Source: Spirochaetia bacterium (lineage in GTDB: Bacteria; Spirochaetota; Spirochaetia; Treponematales; Breznakiellaceae). Taken from it: DNA of 31,846 nt. Positions 14,211 to 20,977 of the stretch are shown piece after piece. Position 1 is the stretch's first letter. The number at the start of each line of letters is the position of its first letter. The stretch covers positions 1 through 31,846 of the forward strand of contig BNVB01000023.1 in assembly GCA_025997795.1 (NCBI GenBank), read 5' to 3'. Made by a program: the position numbers and the translations under genes. Under the pieces are notes generated by a model, which searched no databases, was not told the origin of the DNA, and saw only the letters and a program-made list of their open reading frames with translations.

Positions 14211-15412
14211 AACTTGCTGTCCTGGGGGGAAGTTTTAACCCCATCCATAACGGTCACCTCTATGTGGCGGATTCGGCGCTGGCCCTTGGCTTTGACCGGG
14301 TTATTCTGGTGCCAGCCAATATTTCTCCCTTTAAGCAGCATTTGGCCGGTACCGTGTCAAAGGCTGATTCCGCCTCCGCCGGAGACCGGCTTGACATGAT
14401 ACTTGCGTCCATCACCGTGGATCCCCGGTTCAGCGCCGATGATTTGGAAATACGCCGGGAGGGTGTATCCTATACCATCGATACCCTTAAAGAGATTATC
14501 AAACGCTACCGGCCCCAGGGAAAACCCGGTCTTATTCTGGGGGACGATCTGGTTTCTGATTTTCCCCAATGGAGGAATGCGGAAGAAATAACCCGGATGG
14601 CGGATATCATCGTTGCCCGGCGGCTTGGCGGTAAAGCGGCGGGGAGTGGAATGGATGCCGCGGGGAGTGGAATGGATGCCGCGGGTTTTCCCTTTCCCCA
14701 TAGGCCGCTGGACAATGAAGTGATGGACGTTTCTTCCGCCATGGTCCGGGAACGGATAGCCCATGGAAGGGCCTGGCGTTACCTGGTACCCCGGGGAGCC
14801 CGGCTTATCATTGAGGACCGCGGCCTTTATGCGGCAGAGGCGGCTCATTTTTCTCTTCCGCTTATTGCCCGGGTGGAGGATGCGGTGCGGGAAGCCCTTT
14901 CCCCCAAACGTTTTCTCCATTCCCGGAATACCGCTCTTATGGCCCGGGATATGGCCCTTCGTTACGGCCTTGATGCAGATGCTGCATACCTTGCGGGAAT
15001 TGCCCACGATATGGCCAAGCCAGAGAAAAAAGACCTTTCCCATGGCCGGGCGGCGGCGGTATTGCTAGAGAAACACTTCGGCATACATAATGGAGATATA
15101 CTGGAAGCTGTGGCGGTCCATACCACCGGTAAGGCCGGCATGGGGAACCTGGCCAAACTGGTGTTTATTGCCGACAAAATAGAATATACCCGGCCCGATG
15201 TACAAAACCGGTTCAGGGAAATGGCTGTACCTGCCCTTTCGGCGGGCGGGCCGGACAGTGGGCAGGACAAGACAAAACTGGACGATATCTTTTATGCTGT
15301 ACTGGAGGACAATGTCCGGTGGCTCCGGGAACAGGGAAAAACCGTGGCGGAAGAAACCATCACACTGCTGGATACTATGAAAGTAGAGGTTAATCGTGGT
15401 AAAGGGCTTTGA
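14207..15412 (+). CDS. nadD: NadD-YqeK fusion: nicotinate-nucleotide adenylyltransferase + HD phosphohydrolase
   Basis: 401 aa with two enzymes in one chain. Residues 1-210 are NadD (AVLGGSFNPIHNGHLYVAD with the HxGH nucleotidyltransferase motif, GDDLVSDFPQW, DVSSAMVRERIAHGRAWRY), which makes deamido-NAD from nicotinate mononucleotide and ATP. Residues about 225-395 are a YqeK-type HD domain (HSRNTALMARDMALRYGL, AGIAHDMAK), known in Firmicutes as a symmetrical Ap4A hydrolase. GTG 14207 overlaps the obgE stop. The linker between RRLGGKAAG and FPFPHR is two copies of a 21-bp repeat (GSGMDAA twice). In many bacteria these are separate adjacent genes. Confidence 0.92.
   Translation: MKLAVLGGSFNPIHNGHLYVADSALALGFDRVILVPANISPFKQHLAGTVSKADSASAGDRLDMILASITVDPRFSADDLEIRREGVSYTIDTLKEIIKRYRPQGKPGLILGDDLVSDFPQWRNAEEITRMADIIVARRLGGKAAGSGMDAAGSGMDAAGFPFPHRPLDNEVMDVSSAMVRERIAHGRAWRYLVPRGARLIIEDRGLYAAEAAHFSLPLIARVEDAVREALSPKRFLHSRNTALMARDMALRYGLDADAAYLAGIAHDMAKPEKKDLSHGRAAAVLLEKHFGIHNGDILEAVAVHTTGKAGMGNLAKLVFIADKIEYTRPDVQNRFREMAVPALSAGGPDSGQDKTKLDDIFYAVLEDNVRWLREQGKTVAEETITLLDTMKVEVNRGKGL
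14641..14682 (+). repeat. two perfect tandem copies of the 21-bp repeat in nadD
   Basis: Units 14641-14661 and 14662-14682 are identical, each GGGGAGTGGAATGGAT followed by GCCGC. They encode GSGMDAA in frame. The same unit recurs at 19555-19575, and inverted at 20693-20734. Confidence 0.9.
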
Positions 15413-16610
15413 ATACAAAGCGGATGTAAGTACTTTTCTTCTTCTGGCCATTGTGCTGCTTCTGGGGGGAGGAATTCTTTTTACCTTTAATGTGCTTCGT
15501 TCGGACCCCATTGAAGAAGCCCTGGCGGGGGAAGAACTTATCAATATCCTCTTTGTTCTGGAAGCAAATGAAAAGCCCTTAAGTTCCTATGTGGTTATGT
15601 ATTCCCCCATGAATAACCGGGCGGCGGCAATTTCCATTCCCGGTGATACCGGGCGGATCCTTAAAACCGTGAACAAAGTTGACCGGCTGGATTCGGTTTA
15701 CCGTTCCAACAACAGCGGCGACTTTGAGCTTGAGGTTGAAGAACTCCTGGGGCTTTCTATCGATTATTCGGTGGTGTTTGAAACAGAAAAGCTTTCAAAG
15801 ATTATCGATGTCATAGGAGGGGTAGAGATATTTATTCCCAACGCCATCGAAATATACGGTGAAGAAACGATCCTTTTTCCTTCGGGAAATACCAGACTGG
15901 ACGGTGATAAGGGAATAGCCTACATTGTTTTTGAACTGCCCGAAGAAAGCAAAAATGAGGTGGAACTGCGGCGGGAGCGGTTTTTTCTGGGGCTCCTAAA
16001 AAGCCTGGGGGAACATAATGTCCTTTTCCGCAATGCTTCCATTGGCCGCTACTTTTATCCCCTCTTAAAGACAGGGATGAACAATCTTACCCGGCGGCGG
16101 CTTTTTGCGGCCCTTTCTTCCCTGGACATTGACCGTATAAGTATCCAGGAAGTCGCGGGGAATTACCGGGAAGTATCGGACCAGGAACTGCTTATGCCCT
16201 ACTATGACGGAACGGTTATCAAAGATGTCGTCCGCCAGGCTCACCGGAGTTTGATCCAAAAAACGCAAGGGACCCTTGTGGAACGGGTTTTTACGGTGGA
16301 GGTACTGAACGGAACCACCGCCACGGGCCTGGCAACCCGGACGGCGGAACTAATCCGGGGTTTTAACTACGATGTTATTTCCACCGGAAACGCCGGACGG
16401 AACGATTATGAAACCACAGAAATCATTGACCGGACGGGACTGGAAAATGTAGCTGCCAGTTTTGCGGCGGTGATCCGCTGTAAAAATGTCCGCTTTGAAT
16501 CGCGGATACCCGATGAAATAGTGGATCCGGGCCAAAATACCGAGTACCGGGCGGATTTTACCCTTATCATCGGAAAGGATTTTAATGGACGAGTCGTTAC
16601 GGGCAACTGA
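15396..16610 (+). CDS. LCP (LytR-CpsA-Psr) family membrane protein
   Basis: 404 aa. A cytoplasmic stub is followed by a transmembrane segment (about 11-32, VSTFLLLAIVLLLGGGILF). Then comes an LCP-like domain (about 50-250: MYSPMNNRAAAISIPGDTG, TEKLSKIIDVIGGVEIFIP, RRERFFLGLLKSLGEH), and a LytR_C-like domain (about 303-400, VFTVEVLNGTTATGLATRT). LCP enzymes attach polymers to peptidoglycan from lipid carriers. The usual SIPRD core reads SIPGD here, so a substrate-binding Arg is missing and activity is uncertain. GTG 15396 overlaps the nadD-yqeK end by 17 bp; GAGG lies upstream. Confidence 0.82.
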   Translation: MVKGFEYKADVSTFLLLAIVLLLGGGILFTFNVLRSDPIEEALAGEELINILFVLEANEKPLSSYVVMYSPMNNRAAAISIPGDTGRILKTVNKVDRLDSVYRSNNSGDFELEVEELLGLSIDYSVVFETEKLSKIIDVIGGVEIFIPNAIEIYGEETILFPSGNTRLDGDKGIAYIVFELPEESKNEVELRRERFFLGLLKSLGEHNVLFRNASIGRYFYPLLKTGMNNLTRRRLFAALSSLDIDRISIQEVAGNYREVSDQELLMPYYDGTVIKDVVRQAHRSLIQKTQGTLVERVFTVEVLNGTTATGLATRTAELIRGFNYDVISTGNAGRNDYETTEIIDRTGLENVAASFAAVIRCKNVRFESRIPDEIVDPGQNTEYRADFTLIIGKDFNGRVVTGN

Positions 16611-16959
16611 ACAGCCGGGCATAAACGAGGTTCGGGCAATCTGCGCCCTTCTGGAAGAACACCGGGGGGACAAGGTACTGGCCATGGATCTCCGGGAACT
16701 CCATTCCTGGACCGATTTTTTTATCATCGCCACGGTTTCAAGCGGCGCCCACCAGGAAGGGCTTTTGCGGCATATCAAAGATTTTGCTCTGGAACGGGGG
16801 CTTGCCATACTCCGGGGGTCCAAACGGGGCCCGGCAGACGGTTGGGGCCTTGTTGACATGGGAACGCTTGTAATTCATCTTATGAACGCCCAATCCAGGG
16901 AATTCTACGAGTTAGAGGAATTATGGAGTTCCGCCGGGCGGATTTACCCCAACGGCTGA
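16585..16959 (+). CDS. rsfS: ribosomal silencing factor RsfS
   Basis: 124 aa. RsfS/Iojap hallmarks are HRGDKVLAMDLRELHSWTD, FFIIATVSSGAHQEGLLRH, GWGLVDMGTLVIHLM and the C-terminal YELEELWSS. It binds L14 and blocks subunit joining during starvation or assembly. It overlaps the LCP gene by 26 bp and ends the rplU operon. Neighbouring nadD/yqeK-rsfS order is common in bacteria. Confidence 0.94.
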   Translation: MDESLRATEQPGINEVRAICALLEEHRGDKVLAMDLRELHSWTDFFIIATVSSGAHQEGLLRHIKDFALERGLAILRGSKRGPADGWGLVDMGTLVIHLMNAQSREFYELEELWSSAGRIYPNG

Positions 16960-17014
16960 AACCCGACAGCGGCTAAAACCGGCAAAAGTCTGGTTTCTGC
17001 TGCCTGTTGGCCGC

Positions 17015-17272
17015 TCATTCGTCAAAATCGTCGTAATCTACATCTTCTTCGTAGTCATAATCATCATCGTCGTCGTCATCATCATCAAAATCATCGTCGT
17101 CGTCATCATCAAAATCATCGTCATCTTCATAATCGTTGTCAAAATCATCATCCACATCGTCAAAATCGTCTTCGTCATCAAGATCTTCGTCATCGTCACT
17201 TAAGACAAAGGGATAGGGGAGCTGCTCGGTATCTGCACTATAATTCACTGGCATTAATTCAAGATCCTCCAT
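17015..17272 (-). CDS. small extremely Asp-rich acidic protein
   Basis: 85 aa, leftward and convergent with rsfS. About 25 ordinary residues (MEDLELMPVNYSADTEQLPY) are followed by a tail of Asp with regularly placed Phe/Tyr. I count 43 Asp and 9 Glu and no Lys, Arg or His, so the protein is a strong polyanion. AAAGGAGA lies eight bases before the ATG, an excellent ribosome site, and the tail mixes GAT and GAC, so this is a real gene rather than a repeat artefact. The family is not recognised. The tail recalls RNA-polymerase delta subunits and DNA-mimic or metal-binding proteins; none of these is proven. No T-tract terminator is seen between it and rsfS. Confidence 0.75.
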   Translation of the reverse strand: MEDLELMPVNYSADTEQLPYPFVLSDDDEDLDDEDDFDDVDDDFDNDYEDDDDFDDDDDDDFDDDDDDDDDYDYEEDVDYDDFDE

Positions 17273-17295
17273 TATGGTGTCTCCTTTCTTTTGAA

Positions 17296-17324
17296 CATTA
17301 AGGGAGTAGTTTATGTTCTGTCAA
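17296..17324 (-). promoter_or_regulatory. possible promoter of the Asp-rich gene
   Basis: Minus-strand TTGACA (17324-17319) is consensus, but the -10 at 17 bp is TTAATG (or TAATGT at 18 bp), a poor match. A separate TATAAT (17336-17331) lacks a -35. The assignment is tentative. Confidence 0.4.
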
Positions 17325-17397
17325 GCCTTAATTATACACCCCCTTGCGCTTATTTTGGGCTTGTTGTTTCACCCGAAAATATAGTAAAAAAAACTCC

Positions 17398-18375
17398 ATG
17401 ATTCAATCAAGGGGTGAAGTAACCCTCCACCCGCCCGCTAAAATAAACCTTCATTTGGCTGTGGGTCCTAGGCGGCCCGACGGCTTTCATGGACTGGACA
17501 GTATCTTTGCGGCCCTGGATTTTGCCGACAGTCTTACCATAAGCCTCCATCCCCGGGGGGGGACGGATCTGACCCTAAAAATCGAAGGTACCTTTGCGGA
17601 ATTACATGAGCGGGGGCAGATTTTTGCTCCCATTCCGGCGGAAGAAAACCTTGTTTACCGGGCGGCGGAGTTATTCCGGGCCAAAACGGGCTTTGGGGGT
17701 GGTATACGGGCGGAACTGATAAAGCGGATTCCCTCCGGCGCAGGCCTTGGGGGCGGTTCTTCCGATGCCGCTGCCGCTCTCCTGGGGCTGAATGCCCTTA
17801 CAGGTCTTCTGCCCCAGGAACAACTGCCGGATTTAGCTGCCCAACTGGGGAGCGATATCCCCTTTTTTATACGCCTAACCGAAACGGAAAGCCCGGTCTG
17901 GGGGGCAGGCGGCCGGGGGGAAATTCTTACAGCCCTGCCGCCTCTGCCGCCTTTAGGGGTACTGCTGGCCTTTCCGGGTTTTGCAAGCCATACCGCCGCA
18001 GCCTATGCCCTATTGGACGCTCAGTCTGGTACTCTGCGGCCCAAGGGTTTGTCTCGTCCAAAAGATGACGAAACCAACCAATGGGCGCCGCCGGAAAACT
18101 GGAATTTTTACAATGATTTTGAGGATATTTTTCTCAATTATGGAACGGAGCTGGAAAAAACCATGTATAGGGCCATTTTTGCGGATCTTAAACGGGTTGG
18201 AGCGTCTTTTGCGGCCCTTTCCGGGTCCGGCTCGGCCTGTTTTGGTATCTTTCCCTCTATAAAAGAAGCAGAAGCGGCGGAAAAAAAACTGAAAAACGCT
18301 CTTTATACGACAAAAGCAACTTTTTTCTTGCGTCCTCAAAAAAGCGGTAGTACAATAATGGCGAACTTGAGCTAA
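17398..18375 (+). CDS. ispE: 4-diphosphocytidyl-2-C-methyl-D-erythritol kinase
   Basis: 325 aa GHMP kinase of the MEP isoprenoid pathway. It has the family opening HPPAKINLHLAVGPRRPDGFH, the ATP-binding IPSGAGLGGGSSDAAAALL at about 111-129, and the C-terminal GASFAALSGSGSACFGIF. ATG 17398 is taken because MIQSRGEVTLHPPAKINLHL fits the family N-terminus; an ATG 54 bases upstream would add an unusual extension. No Shine-Dalgarno is seen. TATAGT at 17380-17385 ends 12 nt before the ATG, so the leader may be only a few bases. spoVG follows 12 bp after the stop. Confidence 0.93.
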   Translation: MIQSRGEVTLHPPAKINLHLAVGPRRPDGFHGLDSIFAALDFADSLTISLHPRGGTDLTLKIEGTFAELHERGQIFAPIPAEENLVYRAAELFRAKTGFGGGIRAELIKRIPSGAGLGGGSSDAAAALLGLNALTGLLPQEQLPDLAAQLGSDIPFFIRLTETESPVWGAGGRGEILTALPPLPPLGVLLAFPGFASHTAAAYALLDAQSGTLRPKGLSRPKDDETNQWAPPENWNFYNDFEDIFLNYGTELEKTMYRAIFADLKRVGASFAALSGSGSACFGIFPSIKEAEAAEKKLKNALYTTKATFFLRPQKSGSTIMANLS

Positions 18376-18387
18376 CAAGGAGAGCCC

Positions 18388-18669
18388 ATGGAAATAACCG
18401 ACATCAGGGTCCGCAAAGTGGCTGGAGAGGGCAAGCTTAAAGCGTATGTAACCGTTACCTTTGATGACTGTTTTGTGGTTCACAATGTAAAAATCATTGA
18501 GGGAAAAAGCGGCGTTTTTATTGCCATGCCAAGCCGTAAAACCAGGGCAGGGGAATACAAGGATGTGGCCCATCCCATCCACCCCGAATTCCGTTTGGAG
18601 TTACAGCAAAAAATTCTGGATAAATACGATTTGGGTAATGTTCCCGATGATATGTCCGTAGACTTATAG
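18388..18669 (+). CDS. spoVG: SpoVG family RNA/DNA-binding regulator
   Basis: 93 aa. Full SpoVG: MEITDIRVRKVAGEGKLKAY, VTFDDCFVVHNVKIIEGKSG, VFIAMPSRKTRAGEYKDVAHPIHPE. In Borrelia and Firmicutes this small protein binds nucleic acid and tunes gene expression. AAGGAG precedes ATG 18388. It lies just upstream of the tRNA-Gln/rplY unit, as spoVG does near ctc in Borrelia (from memory). Confidence 0.95.
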   Translation: MEITDIRVRKVAGEGKLKAYVTVTFDDCFVVHNVKIIEGKSGVFIAMPSRKTRAGEYKDVAHPIHPEFRLELQQKILDKYDLGNVPDDMSVDL

Positions 18670-18672
18670 CAC

Positions 18673-18700
18673 CGTGATGTCTCACACGTGATGCATCACG
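18673..18700. promoter_or_regulatory. palindrome cluster upstream of the tRNA-Gln promoter
   Basis: CGTGATG occurs at 18673-18679 and 18687-18693, and its inverse CATCACG at 18694-18700, making a perfect 14-bp palindrome three bases before the -35. TCAC-AC-GTGA overlaps it. No T-run follows, so an operator is more likely than a terminator. Confidence 0.5.
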
Positions 18701-18703
18701 CAC

Positions 18704-18732
18704 TTGCCCAAATACCCGCTTTCTGGTATAGT
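18704..18732 (+). promoter_or_regulatory. promoter of tRNA-Gln(TTG) and probably rplY
   Basis: TTGCCC (18704-18709), 17-bp spacer, TATAGT (18727-18732). The tRNA begins 36 bp further on, leaving a short 5' leader for RNase P. Confidence 0.75.
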
Positions 18733-18768
18733 TCTCTGGAAGTCCGGTCAATCCGGTATCGGAGCCAT

Positions 18769-18840
18769 TGGGACGTAGGCAAGTGGTAAGCCACCGGGTT
18801 TTGGCTCCGGCATGCACAGGTTCGAACCCTGTCGTCCCAG
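18769..18840 (+). tRNA. tRNA-Gln (anticodon TTG)
   Basis: A 72-nt cloverleaf. Acceptor TGGGACG/CGTCCCA with U1-A72, D-arm GGCAAGTGGTAAGCC, anticodon stem CCGGG/TCCGG with loop TTTTGGC (anticodon TTG), T-arm ACAGG-TTCGAAC-CCTGT, discriminator G, no encoded CCA. It reads CAA (and CAG by wobble). rplY follows 41 bp later on the same strand with no terminator between them, so they may be cotranscribed. Confidence 0.94.
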
Positions 18841-18881
18841 TACCATAAGAAATGCCGTTAGGTTAATGAGGAGTTATACAA

Positions 18882-19544
18882 GTGAGTCAAGTTGTATTTC
18901 AAGCCCGGGACAGGGCTAGTAAGGGCTCCGGGGAAGCCAAAAAACTCCGGCGGACGGGCCGGATTCCCGCGGTCATTTATGGCCGCAAGGGCGCTTCTAT
19001 GTCCATCGATCTGGATGCCCGGGATTTTATGAACAGTCTTAAGGGTGTTTCCGAAAGTACCATTGTCAAGGTAGAGGTGAACGGCAAGGTTCACGAAGCG
19101 TTTGTCAAAGATACCCAGCGGAATATCAGGGACGGGGCCATACTGCACGTTGATTTTTACGAAATAGAAAGCAATACCCTGCTTAGGGCCAGGGTTTCGC
19201 TCCATATCCATGGGAACCCTGTTGGGGTCCGGGAAGGGGGTATTCTGGAAACTCCCCTCCACGATATCGAAGTAGAATGTCTGCCCAGGGATCTGCCCGA
19301 ACGGCTTGAAGTAGATATCGCTTCCCTAAAGGTAAACCAGGCGATCCATGTGCGGGATCTGGCCCTGGGAGCCGGCGTTAAGCTTATTTCCAATGCCGAT
19401 CAGGTAGTGGCCCTGGTTAAATTTGCCAAAGCCGAAGCCGCCGCTGCGGTTGAAGAAACCGTGGAAGCCGCCGCCGCTGCGCCCGGTGCGGCTCCTGCTG
19501 CTGCCGCCGCCGCTCCTGCCGCCGACAAAAAAGCAGAGAAATAA
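18882..19544 (+). CDS. rplY: 50S ribosomal protein L25 (general stress protein Ctc type)
   Basis: 220 aa, the long two-domain form. The 5S rRNA-binding L25 domain is about 1-95 (RDRASKGSGEAKKLRRTGR, IPAVIYG). The TL5/Ctc C-terminal beta domain is about 96-185 (VSLHIHGNPVGVREGG, DIEVECLPRDLPERLEVDI). The last 40 residues are an Ala-rich tail (AAAAVEETVEAAAAAPGAA and so on) ending in KKAEK. GTG 18882 is preceded by GAGGAG with 8-base spacing. A hairpin terminator lies 51 bp after the stop. Confidence 0.93.
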   Translation: MSQVVFQARDRASKGSGEAKKLRRTGRIPAVIYGRKGASMSIDLDARDFMNSLKGVSESTIVKVEVNGKVHEAFVKDTQRNIRDGAILHVDFYEIESNTLLRARVSLHIHGNPVGVREGGILETPLHDIEVECLPRDLPERLEVDIASLKVNQAIHVRDLALGAGVKLISNADQVVALVKFAKAEAAAAVEETVEAAAAAPGAAPAAAAAAPAADKKAEK

Positions 19545-19554
19545 CGGCAGCCGC

Positions 19555-19591
19555 GGGGAGTGGAATGGATGCCGCGGGGAATGGAATGGAT
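19555..19591 (+). repeat. 21-bp repeat between rplY and tilS, one full and one partial copy
   Basis: 19555-19575 is identical to the nadD units. 19576-19591 (GGGGAATGGAATGGAT) is a truncated copy with one change. Each copy contains GGGGA(G) four to six bases before an ATG (19565 and 19586), so the repeat itself offers a ribosome site and start codon to tilS. Confidence 0.85.
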
Positions 19592-20977
19592 GGGGAGACA
19601 GGCGGAATCCGCCTGTCTTTTGAAACAGCTGTAACCCGCCGCCTAAAGCGGCTGCTTATGGTCATTCAACTTCCACAAAAGCTGGATTCCAGCTTTTGTG
19701 GAAGCCTTACACCCTGTTTGCTTGCCCTGTCGGGCGGCGCCGATTCTACCGCCATGACCGCCGCTCTGGCAGCCCTTAGGGATGCCGGGGCGGCTATTGT
19801 TCTTACTGCCGTCCATGTAAACCACGGTATCCGTGCCGCCGCCGACTGTGCAGGCGATGAAGCCGCCGCCGCCGCCCTCTGTAAAGGCCTTAACATTCCC
19901 CTTGCCGTTAAAACAATCCCGCCGGGTCTTATTGAAGCCTATGCCCATAAACGGGGAACCGGTATAGAAGGGGCTGCCCGCCATTTCCGCCACCGGGCCC
20001 TGCAGGAAGAAGCCCGCCGATCCGGCGCCAGGGTTATCCTTATTGCCCATACCAGAGACGATCGCCTGGAAACCACACTAATGGCGCTGCTCCGCGGCGC
20101 TGGTCCTGCGGGTTTGGGCGCCATGGCGGAATACCGGGAGGGCAAAACCAGAGACAGCGTTACCATTCCCATACTACGGCCTCTTCTTTCTCTGGGCCGT
20201 GCCGATGTACTGGCCTATCTAAAAGAACGGCGTTTTATGTACCGGGATGATGCCACCAATAAGGATGAACATTTTCTCCGTAACCGGGTGCGGTGTAAAC
20301 TTATCCCCCTCCTGGATCAGCACTTTCCCCGGTGGCGGAAACCGGTCCAGCGGCTGGGGGAAACCCAGGCTATGACGGCAGTTTTTTTGGCGGAAGAAGC
20401 GGCCCGGCTCCTTCCCTGGAAAGAGGAACCGGATCCGCCTGGGGTTAAACCGGGAAGCCGCCTCGTTATGGCGGCGGAAGTCTTTTTTTCCCAGCCGGAA
20501 ATTCTTAGGGAAGAAGTTTTGTTCGGGGCCTTGGATAGAATAGCGGTTTGGAGGCAAAACCAAAAACAGCGAAGTTTCCGCCGGGAGGTCCTGCGATCTT
20601 TTTGCCGGGGAGAAACATCTGCGTTAGACCTAGGGAACGGCATCCGGCTGGAGTTGGCCGGGGGAAAAATCGCCCTATACCGGGAAACCCCAGCGGCATC
20701 CATACCAGACCCCGCGGAATCCATGCCAAACCCCGCGGGTGAACGGGGCCTTTCGTTGTTGATTAAAAACCCCGGAGTCTATAAGCTTGAAGGGCTTACT
20801 GTTAGAGCCGCCGAGGGTTTTGGAATAGATGCTGCGGCGGAAGAGACTGTTTCCGGGCAAGGATTTTTTGCTTCCTTTCCCCTGGCCGTGTGTTTCTCAC
20901 GGGGAAAAATACAAACCTTTCACCGGCCCGGCGGTCTCTCCGGCTGGTTTACGGTACAGACGCGGAGGATCCCTTGA
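19565..20977 (+). CDS. tilS: tRNA(Ile)-lysidine synthase
   Basis: Up to 470 aa. The PP-loop CLLALSGGADSTAM identifies the N-type ATP pyrophosphatase; VHVNHGIR, IAHTRDDRLETTLMALLRG and MYRDDATNKDEHFLRNRVR are TilS signatures. It makes lysidine at the wobble base of tRNA-Ile(CAU), which is essential. Two starts, ATG 19565 and ATG 19586, both lie in the 21-bp repeat and give extra residues before the usual helix (FETAVTRRLKRLL); the true start is uncertain. A terminator hairpin and a 35-bp palindrome both lie within its first 50 codons, the latter adding PQKLDSSFCGSL just before the PP-loop. Inverted 21-bp repeats interrupt the C-terminal region. Its TGA overlaps the ftsH start. Confidence 0.9.
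   Translation: MDAAGNGMDGETGGIRLSFETAVTRRLKRLLMVIQLPQKLDSSFCGSLTPCLLALSGGADSTAMTAALAALRDAGAAIVLTAVHVNHGIRAAADCAGDEAAAAALCKGLNIPLAVKTIPPGLIEAYAHKRGTGIEGAARHFRHRALQEEARRSGARVILIAHTRDDRLETTLMALLRGAGPAGLGAMAEYREGKTRDSVTIPILRPLLSLGRADVLAYLKERRFMYRDDATNKDEHFLRNRVRCKLIPLLDQHFPRWRKPVQRLGETQAMTAVFLAEEAARLLPWKEEPDPPGVKPGSRLVMAAEVFFSQPEILREEVLFGALDRIAVWRQNQKQRSFRREVLRSFCRGETSALDLGNGIRLELAGGKIALYRETPAASIPDPAESMPNPAGERGLSLLIKNPGVYKLEGLTVRAAEGFGIDAAAEETVSGQGFFASFPLAVCFSRGKIQTFHRPGGLSGWFTVQTRRIP
19596..19621 (+). terminator. intrinsic terminator after rplY, within the tilS 5' region
   Basis: AGACAGGCGG (19596-19605), loop AAT, CCGCCTGTCT (19609-19618), then T. A 10-bp perfect stem with a short T-run. It would end the tRNA-Gln/rplY transcript but lies 3' of both candidate tilS start codons, implying attenuation or another promoter for tilS. 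Confidence 0.7.
19670..19704. repeat. 35-bp perfect palindrome in tilS
   Basis: Arms of 17 bp, CTTCCACAAAAGCTGGA and its inverse complement, around a single T. It is translated in frame as residues 36-47 upstream of the PP-loop. The TTCC/GGAA outer ends are shared with the palindromes at 742-765 and 5970-5994. Confidence 0.85.
20693..20734 (-). repeat. two diverged inverted copies of the 21-bp repeat in tilS
   Basis: 20693-20713 and 20714-20734 match the reverse complement of the 21-bp unit with 3 and 4 changes. They are translated in frame as ASIPDPAESMPNPAG within the TilS C-terminal region. Confidence 0.75.

Noticed and set aside
16960..17014. Bidirectional terminator between rsfS and the Asp-rich gene
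   Set aside because: AGCGGC/GCCGCT can pair at long range but there is no compact stem and no T-run.
20890..20973. Upstream ATG 20890 as the ftsH start
   Set aside because: It would overlap the tilS 3' end by 88 bp with no ribosome site, whereas TTG 20974 has GGAGG at ideal spacing.
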